From NCBI RefSeq assembly GCF_000003815.2, contig NC_049982.1, positions 19,220,473-19,284,472 of the forward strand: a stretch of 64,000 bases of DNA, in the 5' to 3' direction. Positions 10,914-23,100 of the stretch are shown one piece after another. This DNA is from Branchiostoma floridae. Lineage: Eukaryota; Chordata; Leptocardii; Amphioxiformes; Branchiostomatidae. Position 1 is the first letter of the stretch; every line of letters starts with the position of its first letter. Made by a program: the position numbers and the translations under genes. A model generated the notes under the pieces. It ran no database searches. It was given only the letters and a program-made list of their open reading frames with translations, and had not been told where the DNA came from.

Positions 10914-13900
10914 TGTTCAAGCAAGAACCGTTTAAACAGGTATATAAAATATTTGGCATGGAAAAATACTGAAGGAAATTATTCTTTCACTATTCAGAAA
11001 GCGCTCTCACATCGACAAAAGTTCGCACTCACTCAGACTCCAAAAAGCGCTCACTCCTACAGCCGGGTTGGCAAGGAAGCCTCCCAAAGTGAGAGAACTT
11101 TTTGTTCTGTGTGTGAGAGAGAATTTTAGCGTTGTGTGTCGGAAAAAGATTGATTTTCAAAACAATATCTTTAATATTTGGTATAAGTGATTGGTATTGT
11201 ATAGTGTATATCGTTGCAAATTGAACAAAATGTCAGCGTTTATTTTGTGTTTTAAGTAAAAAAATACTGAAGGAAGTTGTTCTTTCACTACCCCTAAAAC
11301 ACTTTCACAACGACAAAAATTCGCTCTCACTCAGACCCAAAAATTCGCTCCCTTCTAAAACCGGGTTGGTAGGAGAGCCCCACGAAGTGAGAGAACTTTT
11401 TGTTCGGTGTGTGAGAGAGAATTTTAGCGCTGTGTGTCGGAGAAAGATTGATTGTCAAGACAATATCTTTAATATTTGGTATAAGTGATTGGTATTGTAT
11501 AGTGTATATCGTTACAAACTAAACAAAAGGTCTGCGTTTATTTTGCGTTTTAAGTAACAAATACTAAAAGAAGTTGTTCTTTCACTACTCCAAAAGCGCT
11601 CTCACATCGACAAAAGTTCGCACTCACTCAGACCCAAAAAATCGCTCACTCCTACAGCAGCGTTGGCAGGGAAGCCTCCCGGAGTGAGAGAACTTTTTGT
11701 TCTGTGTGTGAGAGAGAATTTTAGCGTTGTGTGTCGGAGAAAGATTGATTGTCAAGACAATATCTTTAATATTTGGTATAAGTGATTGGTATTGTATAGT
11801 GTATATCGTTACAAACTAAACGAAAGGCCTGCGTTTATTTTGCGTTTTTAGTAAAAAATACTTAAAGAAGTTGTTCTTTCACTACTCCAAAAGCGCTCTC
11901 ACATCGACAAAAGTTCGCACTCACTCAGACCCAAAAAATCGCTCACTCCTACAGCAGCGTTGGCAGGGAAGCCTCCCGGAGTGAGAGAACTTTTTGTTCT
12001 GTGTGTGAGAGAGAATTTTAGCGTTGTGTGTCGGAGAAAGATTGATTGTCAAGACAATATCTTTAATATTTGGTATAAGTGATTGTTATTGTATGGTGTA
12101 TATCGTTACAAACTGAAAAAAATGCCAGTGACTATTTTGCGTTTTTAGTAAAAAATACTTAAAGAAGTTGTTCTTTCACTACTCCAAAAGCGCTCTCACA
12201 TCGACAAAAGTTCGCACTCACTCAGACCCAAAAAATCGCTCACTCCTACAGCCACGTTGGTAGGGAAGCCTCCCGAAGTGAGAGAACTTTTTGTTCTGTG
12301 TGTGAGAGAGAATTTCAGCGTTGTGTGTCGGAGAAAGATTGATTGTCAAGACAATTTCTTTAATATTTGGTATAAGTGATTGTTATTGTATAGTGTATAT
12401 CGTTACAAACTAGACAAAATGTCAGTGTTTATTTTTTAGTTTTAAGTAAAAAATACTAAAAGAAGTTGTTCTTTCACTACTCCAAAAGCGCTCTCACATC
12501 GACAAAAGTTCGCACTCACTCAGACCAAAAAAAGCGCTCACTCCTACAGCCGGGTTGGCAAGGAAGCCTCCCGAAGTGACAGAACTTTTTGTTCTGTAGG
12601 TGAGAGAGAATTGTAGCGTTGTGTGTCGGAAAAAGATTGATTGTCAAGACAATATTGTTAATATTTGGTATAAGTGATTGGTATTGTATAGTGTATATCG
12701 TTACAAACTAAACAAAATGTCAGCATTTATTTTGCGTTTGAAGTGCAAAAATTCTGAAGGAAGTTATTCTTTCTCTATTCCGAAAGCGCTCTCACATCGA
12801 CAAAAGTTCGCTCTCACTCAGATCCAAAAAATCGCTCACTCCTACGGTCGGGTTGGCAGGGGAAGCCTCCCGAAGTGACAGAACTTTTCTTCTGTAGGTG
12901 AGAAAGAATTGTAGCGTTGTGTGTCGGAAAAAGATTGAACGTCAAGACAATGTCTTTGGTTTAAATGATTGTTAGTGTATGATGTATATCGTTTCAAACT
13001 ATACAAAATGTCAGTTTTTAATATGCGCTTGAAGTAAAGAAATAATGAAGGAAGTTAGTCTTTCACAATTCCCAAAGCGCTCTCACATCGACCAAATTTC
13101 GCTCTCACTCCGACCAAAAAAAATCGCTCACTCCTTCAGCCGGGTTGGCGGGGAAAGCCCCCGAGGTGAGAGAACTTTTTGTTCCGTGGGTGAGAGAGAA
13201 TTTCTGCGCTGTGTGTCGGAATAATATGATTGTCGAGGAAATGTATATAAATATAACAGAATGTGATTGTTAAAATGGTTTATTATTGGAAACTGAAGAA
13301 AATGACACTGTTCATTCCCCTTTAGAAGTAAATAAACCTCCAGGAAGTTATTCTTTCACTACTCCAAAAGCGCTCTCACATCGACAAAATTTCGCTCTCA
13401 CTCAGACCCAAAAAAATCGCTTACTCCTCCAGCCGGGTTGGCAAGGAAGCCTCCGAGGTGAGAGAACTTTTTGTTCTGTGGGTGAGAGAGAATTTTCGCG
13501 TTGTGTGTCAGAAAAAGATTGATTGTCAAGACAATATCTTAATATATAAGTGATTATTATTGTAGGATGTATATTGTTTCAAACTGAACAAAATGTCAGT
13601 TGTTGATTTGCGTTTAAAGTTAACAAACCTCTATGAAGTTATTCTTTCACTACTCCGAAAGCGCTCTCACGTCGACCAATTTTCTCTCTCACTCAGACAA
13701 CAAATTCGCTCACTCCTACAGCCGGGTTGGCATGGAAAGCCTTTCGAAGTGAGAGAACTTTTTGTTCTGTTTGTGAGAGAAAATGTCCGTGTTGTGTGTC
13801 GGAAAAAGATTCATTGTCAAGACAATATCTTTGGTATAGGTGATTATTATTGTATGATGTATATTGTTTCAAACTGAACAGAATGTCAGGTGTTGATTTG

Positions 13901-14990
13901 AGTCTAAAGTAAATAAACCTCCAGGAATTTATTCTTTCACTACTCCGAAAGCGCTCTCACATCGACGAATTTTCGCTCTCACTCAGACCCAAAAAAAGAG
14001 CTCACTCCTACTACCGGTTGGCAGGGAAAGCCTCCCGAAGTGAGAGAACTTTTTGTTCTGTCTTTACTTCTGTGTGTGAGAGAGAATTTTAGCGTTGTGT
14101 GTCGGAAAAAGATTGATCGTCAACAGAATATCTTTCGTATGAGTGATTGTTATTGCATGATGTATATCATTTCAAACTGAATAAAATGTCAATGTTTTTT
14201 TGCGTTTGAAGTAAATAAACCTCCAGGAAGTTATTCTTTCACTACTCCGAAAGCGCTCTCACATCGACCAAAGTTCGCACTCACTCAGACCAAAAAAATC
14301 GCTCACTCCTCCAGCCGGGTTGGCGGGGAAAGCCCCCGAGGTGAAAGAACTTTTTGTTCTGTGGGTGAGAGAGAATTTCTGCGTTGTGTGTCGGAATAAA
14401 GTGATTGTCGAGGAAATGTCTATAACATAACAGAATGTCATTGTTAAAATGGTTTATTATTGGAAACTGAAGAAAATGACACTGTTCATTCCCCTTTAGA
14501 AGTTCAGAAAACTCAAGAAAGTTATTCTTCCACTACTCCGAAAGCGCTCTCACATCGACAAAGATTCGCTCTCACTCAGACCAAAGTAATCGCTCACTCC
14601 TCCAGCCGGGTTGGTAGGGGAAGCCTCGCGGAGTGAGAGAACTTTTTGTTCTGTGGGTGAGAGAGAATTTCAGCGTTGTGTGTCGGAATAATATCATTGT
14701 CGAGGAAATGTCTATAATATAGCAGAATGTCATTGTTAAAAAGATTTATTAGTGGAAACAAGAAAATGACACTGTTCATTGCCATTTGGAAGTTAAGAAA
14801 ACTCAAGCAAGTTATTCTTCCACTACTCCGAAAGCGCTCGCACATCGACCAAATTTCGCTCTCACTCAGACGAAAAAATCGCTCACTCCTACAGCCGCGG
14901 GTTGGCAGGGAAAGCCTCCCGAAGTGAGAGAACTTTTTGTGCTGTGTGTGAGAGAGAATTGTAGTGTTTGTGTGTCGGAATAAAAATGTC

Positions 14991-15747
14991 TGCTGTATCA
15001 AAGAATAGTTTGTCTTTGGAAAGAATAATTCGATATGTGTTTGAGAGTTGATATCTGCGTGTGTTTGAGACAAAAAATTGCACATTTGTTGACGCGCCAT
15101 ATTCTTGTGGTGTCTGCACTATGTGAAGAATGCAATCAACCCCCAAAACTTTAAAGTCGCCGTACTTATACATCCGAAGAAGGATCTTTTAAACTGTTCT
15201 CTTCAGGGACGGATTTTTTTCCACCTTAAGCTTTCTTACCATGGGTGACTGACTTGCAGAAACGTCTTGCTGTGTATGTGAAAAAAATTCAGCCTCAGTT
15301 TTTGGATAATATTTGTTTTTACAGATATTATGTATGACTGCACGAACGATCTGAAAGAGTATCTAAGAAAGATATCGAGCGTGCAAGTTTGAGTCGGTGA
15401 AGGACAACTTATATGACATGTGTGCGTGCATTCTATGAATCCAGAGACATTCCAGCTACGGTATATTTCAAATACATGTCTCTATGGGAAAAGGGCAAAT
15501 CATATAAGCTATATAACAGGTCAAAAGTCAAATTCATGCTGGCCATTGTATCATTAATGCTGAAATAGAAAAATAGAAATGGATTTGAATACCGGTCACG
15601 GTATTCACTTAAAGAATATAATAGCCTCTATATTGAAGAATAAAGTACATGTTGAACCGAGAAACCGTCTGTATATGCTTGCATTTATAACATTTATGAA
15701 GAATGATATAGGACAACACATGGTTAAAAAATCACCTTCTGAAAATC
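14991..15747. other. Stretch with no recognised feature
   Basis: The satellite stops at about 14990. AT-rich single-copy-looking sequence follows, with no supported exon, RNA gene or repeat. Confidence 0.6.
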
Positions 15748-15942
15748 TGTGACTGTGTGCGAAGTTTTTCAACTTTGGAGTGGGAGAGAAAAATCTGTCG
15801 ATGTGTGCGACATTTTCCAACGGTTGTGTGAGAGAGAAAAATCTGTCAATGTGTGCGACCTTTTTCCACTGTTGTGTGAGAGAGAAAAATCTGTCTGTGT
15901 GTGAGACCTTTTTCAACCCTTCTGTGTGAGAGAAAATTCGTT
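15748..15942. repeat. 48-bp tandem repeat, about four copies
   Basis: The AAATCTGTC core recurs at 15791, 15839 and 15887 (48-bp period), each preceded by GTGAGAGAGAAA-type sequence, with degenerate edge copies. The GTGTGAGAGAGAA element resembles part of the nearby 297-bp satellite, so it may be a derivative of it. Confidence 0.85.
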
Positions 15943-15983
15943 CTATGTATACGTTTAATTTTGCAACACTTGGCCCCCAATAG

Positions 15984-16125
15984 ACCCCGCTGGGAGGCTA
16001 CCATAACTTCCGAACCGACAGTCCTCACACAGAAAGGGACTGTGTGGTACTGCGGAGGACTCGGCGCGAGTCGCATTGGGACCCCGTGGACTGCGGTGTG
16101 AGGCGGCCCTACATCTGCCAGTTCG
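15984..16125 (+). pseudogene. Orphan C-type lectin-like domain exon
   Basis: A 142-nt stretch preceded by an AG acceptor (CCCCCAATAG) and followed by a GTGAGC donor encodes the end of a C-type lectin-like fold. It contains DSPHTERDCVVL, then HWDPVDCGVRRPYICQF, with the paired cysteines and the WD...C...YIC signature of the CTLD C-terminal half. Such domains bind carbohydrate or protein ligands outside the cell. The exon ends in phase 1, as expected for a shuffled module. No partner exon could be found upstream (satellite DNA) or downstream before the gap at 17323, so it may be a relic, or the rest of the gene may lie in that gap. Type is given as pseudogene only because the gene is incomplete here; the exon itself has no stop codon. 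Confidence 0.65.
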
Positions 16126-17322
16126 GTGAGCAAGAAGCTTATTGAAACTTTCAGCAAACATATGCCTCAAGACTTCAGTAGGGAGTGAATGTAGTGTTTA
16201 TGGCAATATCGTTCTAGCAATGTTACCCACCTTGTCAAGTAAACCGATGGCCAAAGCCATACAGGCACATACACAATCATATCACACTTCATGCATGTGT
16301 AACACCCAGAACTTAAAAGCTGAGACTCCAAAGTAAATTTTACTAGACAGATATCATCGATACTTTCAAATGTCTAGAAAATAATAGTTTGTATTATGAT
16401 CACTGCAGAAATTTGTAAAAATTGACCAGAATGGGAAGAACGGATCAACATTAGAGGAGTTGGGCCAGTCGATTGACAAATTGCTTGGTTTACGATTCAG
16501 CCTTTAGGCCGCGATGTTCTACAAATGAATAAATCATCAGTCAATCCTAATCCAGAGGAGTTAACCAAGGCCTATGAGCTCTTTTTGCTGGAACTTCACA
16601 GATCACAACTGGATCTTTTAGTTCACCATATTTTGGTAATTTCTACCACTCATTCAGACACCACTTTAAACTGCAAGAGTGCGATAATAGAACGACAGAA
16701 GTGATGAGACTACACGATTTTGATATACCTTTGTCATGAAAAGTATGTTTAGCACCACAGTCTGACATGTAATGTGTTACATGTATGTTATTACAACTAT
16801 CTTATACGCCTCTTCCAGACTACATTGTGGACAAGTAAGATGATGCGATGCACGTGACGTCAGCCGAACAACCTTATGACGTCAGGACAACGATACAACA
16901 GCACCAGAATGTTGTCAAAGCTACACAAGTAATAAAAGAGGCTTGAATAGAATATAGAATAACGTGGGATTATACTACACATTTTGATTCAATACGAAAT
17001 AATACAACTTATCTTAGACTTCTTCTTGCTACTATTACTAGTCCTTCATAAGATTTTTTCCTCCCATCAGTAAGCTACATTGTACATCGACTGGTGCCGG
17101 TCTAATTTGTAGATCTACATAAAAAAATAAAACTAATTTACCTGCATTGCAATGGAACTTGCATATTAAGTGGCATTTTGAGCCATATATTTTTTTAATA
17201 GGTGATAAAATTAGGTTATAGTCCGGTGGCATAGACCAATAGTTATATATTATACAGCTTATAAGTTCATATATTGCAAATGTAGAGGAATAGAATAACA
17301 ACCTGTCAGGCATAAATATACA
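16126..17322. other. Intergenic or intronic stretch with a CRE pair, no gene
   Basis: No exon could be supported. The one noteworthy part is about 16826-16985, with two TGACGTCA palindromes (16855-16862 and 16877-16884), the first overlapped by CACGTG, and an AATAAAAG element about 50 bp downstream. This might be a solo LTR-like or promoter-like unit. Confidence 0.5.
16851..16884. promoter_or_regulatory. Two consensus CRE sites 22 bp apart, with an E-box
   Basis: TGACGTCA occurs perfectly at 16855-16862 and 16877-16884. CACGTG (16851-16856) overlaps the first. CREB/ATF factors bind the palindrome and bHLH factors bind CACGTG in animals. Start-to-start spacing of 22 bp is close to two helical turns. 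No gene start is visible next to it. Confidence 0.4.
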
Positions 17323-18269
17323 NNNNNNNNNNNNNNNNNNNNNNNNNNNNNNNNNNNNNNNNNNNNNNNNNNNNNNNNNNNNNNNNNNNNNNNNNNNNNN
17401 NNNNNNNNNNNNNNNNNNNNNNNNNNNNNNNNNNNNNNNNNNNNNNNNNNNNNNNNNNNNNNNNNNNNNNNNNNNNNNNNNNNNNNNNNNNNNNNNNNNN
17501 NNNNNNNNNNNNNNNNNNNNNNNNNNNNNNNNNNNNNNNNNNNNNNNNNNNNNNNNNNNNNNNNNNNNNNNNNNNNNNNNNNNNNNNNNNNNNNNNNNNN
17601 NNNNNNNNNNNNNNNNNNNNNNNNNNNNNNNNNNNNNNNNNNNNNNNNNNNNNNNNNNNNNNNNNNNNNNNNNNNNNNNNNNNNNNNNNNNNNNNNNNNN
17701 NNNNNNNNNNNNNNNNNNNNNNNNNNNNNNNNNNNNNNNNNNNNNNNNNNNNNNNNNNNNNNNNNNNNNNNNNNNNNNNNNNNNNNNNNNNNNNNNNNNN
17801 NNNNNNNNNNNNNNNNNNNNNNNNNNNNNNNNNNNNNNNNNNNNNNNNNNNNNNNNNNNNNNNNNNNNNNNNNNNNNNNNNNNNNNNNNNNNNNNNNNNN
17901 NNNNNNNNNNNNNNNNNNNNNNNNNNNNNNNNNNNNNNNNNNNNNNNNNNNNNNNNNNNNNNNNNNNNNNNNNNNNNNNNNNNNNNNNNNNNNNNNNNNN
18001 NNNNNNNNNNNNNNNNNNNNNNNNNNNNNNNNNNNNNNNNNNNNNNNNNNNNNNNNNNNNNNNNNNNNNNNNNNNNNNNNNNNNNNNNNNNNNNNNNNNN
18101 NNNNNNNNNNNNNNNNNNNNNNNNNNNNNNNNNNNNNNNNNNNNNNNNNNNNNNNNNNNNNNNNNNNNNNNNNNNNNNNNNNNNNNNNNNNNNNNNNNNN
18201 NNNNNNNNNNNNNNNNNNNNNNNNNNNNNNNNNNNNNNNNNNNNNNNNNNNNNNNNNNNNNNNNNNNNN
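17323..18269. other. Assembly gap (947 N)
   Basis: A run of N. Apparent long frames spanning it are artefacts. Confidence 0.99.
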
Positions 18270-19590
18270 ATATTAGAATTGCGGTACAGCTTAGCATCCA
18301 GCATCTTTAAGCTCTGCTATGATTTCTTTGATGACAAATTAAACATTTTGTATTAACGTTAGTCAAAGTTTATCAAATGAATAAATGAATTGCAACCAAT
18401 CAACTTACTAGCGTTTGATGGACAAAATGGCTGCTGGTGTTCAGAAATGAAGGAACAAAATGATAGAACAACGACGAACTATATATAACATTCTGGCACT
18501 TGGAACCATATGAAAACAAAATTGACTGTACAAGGTACAATTGACGAGGACCGCTTTCGTCATCAAGTGTCCACCATTCAGCTTGAACGGTCATATTATT
18601 GAGTATATTGTAACCATGGTAATTGATACCATGATTGTAACCTGTAGCTGAATATCGCTTATCATCTCAACTCTCTCCCGATTATTCTCGATGCCAGTCA
18701 CATACAATTATACTCAATGCCATATTACACATGAAATGTCAATGTCTGAATAAAAAACACCCTAGGTGAGATACAATCATGATAAAGCAATTAATGTTTT
18801 TAAGAAGGAAACATGCTGTTTTTCAAAGATCAAAATCCACAATCACTAAGCATGCCTTTGTCATCCATTGAATCAAATCAAATTTAGAAAGGGTGATCAA
18901 TGCTAGTTTCAATAAGGTGTGGTATAGACTATATAGAGAGGCTATCATATTTAGTGCTTGACACTTTTACACGATCCACATTGGTGGTTATATGGTGTTA
19001 CTGTAGTACTTAAGCAAATTGATAGTGATCTAGGTGCGTGCTGCATTACTTATCAAGGGACACAATGTAAATGTTGAAATGACATATGTTTATATTATTA
19101 GAGTTATGAAAAAAGAAATATGATTCATCATCAGAATAATTGGTACATATTTTGCCACATGTGTATTAGGACAAATCATTGTGATACGGAGGAGAAAAAT
19201 GTGTTCCCATTTCACGGCCTTGAAAATACATATTTTTCGGGCCATCATTTTACTGTGTATTTTGTGTTGTGTCTGAAAAGAGACGTTTCCATACTGAAGC
19301 AGATGAGAATCGAAAACATCTGGAAGATCACATCAGTTTATGACAGTACTCACTAACTAATGTATCATTTTCAATACAATAGAAATAAATGAGGTGATGG
19401 GAATGTATTTGTCAATGTGTATTTTCTGTATCTTGTTACTCAGAACATGATGCCATTTGGGAGTAGAGCTCAATTTATTTAGGGTGGTAACGTTACAGTT
19501 AACGTTATGACTGCTCCGGTTAGGAACTGGCAGTAGATTGTGATTAATGACTCGCCGGGGTCATGACTGAGATGGATACGTCTTACATAC
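18270..19590. other. Stretch with no recognised gene
   Basis: AT-rich sequence after the gap. No conserved exon, RNA gene or clear repeat was seen on either strand. Confidence 0.55.
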
Positions 19591-19672
19591 CTAGTATTTC
19601 GTCTTCAAGTTTTTTTATCTTTTCGCGGAACGAGTTCCAAGTTTTTTCTTGGCGGCCACGGCAACCTGAACA
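19591..19672 (-). CDS. Candidate exon on the minus strand, product unknown
   Basis: On the minus strand an 82-nt open stretch lies between an acceptor (ATGCAG, 19673-19678) and a GTATGT donor just below 19591. It would encode CSGCRGRQEKTWNSFREKIK followed by KLEDEIL, a basic and acidic helix-forming segment after a CxxC pair. The family is not recognised. The acceptor directly abuts the (ATTC)n tail of the large LINE, so the LINE has inserted at the edge of an intron, or its tail supplies the splice site, or the exon is spurious. Confidence 0.3.
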
Positions 19673-19676
19673 CTGC

Positions 19677-19706
19677 ATGAATGAATGAATGAATGAATGA
19701 ATGAAT
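19677..19706. repeat. (GAAT)n microsatellite, the LINE 3' tail
   Basis: About seven tandem GAAT units. On the minus strand they follow AATAAA and form the ATTC tail of the LINE. Confidence 0.9.
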
Positions 19707-20157
19707 TTTATTAACGTGTCATGCGTTTGAACGCCCAGCCCACGTGGGCTTATAAGACACACATAATATAAATCATAATTGAACATATGGATATTATAAC
19801 AAGAAGAGCGTCAAGAACATAATCGGTTGCTATTAAACAAATCGGATAACAGACCAGATATCAAATCATAATCACATAAATCAAAACCACCAAACAAAGG
19901 TTTCATAAATCTAAACAGAGCTGAGTTTATACAGAACATAAGGAAAAACATAGTAGTAGACTGAAATAAAATCGGTAACCAGTATATAAATTGAATAACA
20001 GACCAGGTATCAAATCATAATATATAGGCATAAATAAGGCATAGATCAGGACATCAAACAAGGGTTTCGCAGAGCTAAACAGAGCAGAGTTTATACAGAA
20101 AATAAGGAAAATGTAATAGTACACTAATAGTTGTACATAAGTGGACAGGTTGTGTAT

Positions 20158-23100
20158 TCATGTGTATAATTGTCTTTTCCTTTTGTTCCAAGCTTTGCGT
20201 ATAAAGTTAGAAATTTCGGAGACCCCCTCTTCAAACAACCATTTCATTCTGAATTCATCCCTTTCCCATATGACCTTTGGACATTTGTCAAACATTTTAC
20301 AAAAGATACTTTCTCGTAAGTCGTCGTAAAAAGGGCAGTAGAAGAGAAAATGTGTCTCGCTTTCTACCTCACCCAGGCTACACATTGTGCAAATTCTATT
20401 TTCTTCAGGTATTGCTTGATACCGCCCGGTTTCAATATACAGTGGTAATATCCCTGCTCGAAACTGCGCACAAAGGGATCTTTTGCTTTTAGACAGGTTC
20501 ATTGTAACATAATGTTCAGTACAGTAAGCATCCTTAAATAATCTATAGGTTCTAAGTTTTGGTTTTAGCCATATGTCAGAGGCCCAATCTTCTTGGTACA
20601 AATCAAACAATTTCTCTTTTATTTGCTTTGTATTAGCCCTTAGATTGTTTAGGAAAATGTGTTCCTGTTCAACACTAACAAATATTCTCTGTACATCCTT
20701 GCTCCAAGGGCCATGGCTTTGCAAATCCCACATAAAGACTTTTTTGGTAAGTCTGTCATTAGGCATATTGATAAGTCTATTCCACAAGGAGATTACTGCT
20801 CCTTTCCCTCTTATTTCGCATGGCATCCAACCCATGTCTCCTGTTATGGCAAGGATGGGTGCAAATTTGTGTACACCTAGGAAACACCGTATTGCCCTAT
20901 TCTGGACCACAGAACACTTATCGTATTTCTTACATCCCCAGACACCTGCGGCATAGTCAAGAATAGGGCAAACACACGACTCGTAGAGTTGTGTATATGC
21001 GTGGTAACCAAGTTCTCTCAGAGCTTTAACTTTACCGAGAATGCCCCCTAGGGCTCTTCCCGCAGAGTCAGCGAGAACACTCGCAGCTGAGGTAAAGGAC
21101 ATGTGCTCGTCTAAGTGGAGGCCTAAATACTTGTATGAACTCACAAGATCAATCTTTGTCTCTCCAAAATAGAATTCGTAAGAAGTCCTTCTTGCTCCCT
21201 TTTTCCTAAAGTGCATGATTTGTGTTTTTCCTTGGTTTATCATCAGTCTCCACTTAGAGCACCATTCAGCAACAATGTTTAACATTTCTTGCAATTCATT
21301 TTCATTTTCTGCTAAAATAATGATGTCATCTGCATACAACAACAAGCTTAAAGTCATATCACCAAGTCTGACACCCAGCCCCGATTCTTTAACTTTTTGA
21401 GCAAGATCATTGACATACATAGCAAATAAGGTTGGTGACAGAACATCCCCTTGTTTAACTCCATAGGGGGTGGGAAACCATTTAGTCTGGTACTCATTCA
21501 CTTCTACACATGCTACTGGGTTCTTATAGAGAGTCATTATAGCTTTATAAAATTTCCCATCAATACCGTTCTGTATTAGTCTATAGGCTAAAAGGTCTCT
21601 GTTTATCCAGTCAAAAGCCTTCTGGAAATCAATGAAACAGGCAAAGGTAGCCTTCCCCTGCTCCATCCGGGCCCTGCTCACCGTACATACTGTGAATATA
21701 TGATCTATACACGCTCTGGCCCTACGGAACCCGTTCTGTTCGTCCACACGTAGGTTTGAGCTCTCTAAGTACTGGGTAAGCCTATTGTTCAGCACACACG
21801 AGTAAAGTTTATATACCGTACTCATTAGGCTTATACCACGGTAGTTTAACGGGACTGTTGGATCTTTTTTTGAAGACTTGGGGATTGGCTTTATAATGGA
21901 CTTGTACCACACAGAAGGGATGAGGCCACTTTCAAAACAGGTTTGTACAAGTATATGCAAAGTATTAAGCATATCTGGCGCTTTTAGCATCTCGTTAGAG
22001 ATTTCATCTGCTCCTATTGCTTTTCCTGTTTTAGCATTCTCCACAGCTGCTTTAATCTCATCAAGAGTGATTGGTGCATTCAGGAACTCATTAGGGTTAT
22101 AAGAAATCTCATTCATTTCGTTTTCTAGACGAAGCTTAAGAGCACAAATCTCTTGCAGAAATTCATCATCAAATTTACCCACACCATCATTGCCAGCAAA
22201 TAAATTGCTGAAATCCTTTTCCCATTTTTCCAGGACTTTATCTACTTCTTCCATCAGATTTCCAGTTTCGTCCGAGACTTTCATGGGGATTTTAGCGCTT
22301 CTCTTTGGTCCCAGCTTGTTTACTTCGTTCCAGAATCTTTGAGGATTATTAGTTTTCAGAACCTCAAGCTCCATTGCCTGTCCTCTTTGGTACTTTCGTT
22401 TATAAACACGGAGTTTCTTATCAAATGCATATTGCTTGCACTTAAAGACATCCCTAAGAGCGGCCTTACATCTTCTGTTTCCCTTGCATCTAACGTATTC
22501 ACGTTCTGCATCCCTCATTTGGACCCAGAGCTCGTCGAGCTCTGCATTCCAGAAAGGTTTTCCCGGGCTATGTAACCTCCTAGACCGAGGTGTATTTGCA
22601 TTTGTACCAGTCTGATTAGCATCACAATCACTGTAAATAACCTCACAAAGTGAGTTGTACCACACGTCAATACTCTGCTGAGTCTTCTGCACCACTTGTA
22701 AACTGTCTATGAGACCTAACAACGCTCTACGACTTATCTCTGAACTCAGAAAGTTCTCCGTCACGATTCTGCGTTTACGAAGTGACTTTACTAATTGTGG
22801 AGAAACGTTATCCACAGACTGGCTTTCTACATAAAAAGTTACAAGCAACACAGAATGATCAGGTAGTCTACAACGATCACCTATTAGCTCCATACAGGAA
22901 GTGCCACATTTTTCTACCAGGTGAGTTGGACTCAACACATTGAACTCAGAGAAATTATCAAGACAATCATGGGGCGATATAACGTAATCTACAACTGCCT
23001 TTCCTTTTGGCGAGACAGAGGTGAAATTGTTGTTTGTTGGGGAAAATCTTCCATTCAACATACACATCTTAGAGTCCTTCAAGAATTCGATTAAGCTAGC

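Larger units (their letters stand above)
7600..14990 (+). repeat. Right array of the ~297-bp satellite, inverted relative to the left
   Basis: The same satellite as 1-6608 but reverse complemented: landmark GGGAAGCCTCCCGAAGTGAG and its variants recur about every 295-300 bp from about 9440 onward, after one isolated monomer at about 7615-7930. It is interrupted by a truncated LINE (about 7930-9268) and a tRNA-like block (about 10440-10970). The longer variant monomers lie near 13215-14800, toward the outer edge. Monomer order does not mirror the left array exactly, so this is not one clean palindrome. Confidence 0.95.

Noticed and set aside
1-14990. Many 60-100 codon frames across the satellite with shared segments such as ALSHRQKFALTQT
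   Set aside because: The frame repeats because the monomer is about 297 bp, a multiple of three. Homopolymer changes shift it between monomers, and most apparent starts are not ATG, so selection for protein is not shown.
1-14990. CRISPR-like array
   Set aside because: Repeats are long, contiguous and lack unique spacers. The context is a eukaryotic genome, so this is satellite DNA.
1-14990. One exact giant palindrome centred near 7200
   Set aside because: The tRNA-like blocks are symmetric about 7200, but the variant monomers (4490-5470 versus 13215-14800) are not, so only the orientation is inverted.
17038-18304. Long minus-strand frames of 419 and 332 codons
   Set aside because: They are made almost entirely of N from an assembly gap.
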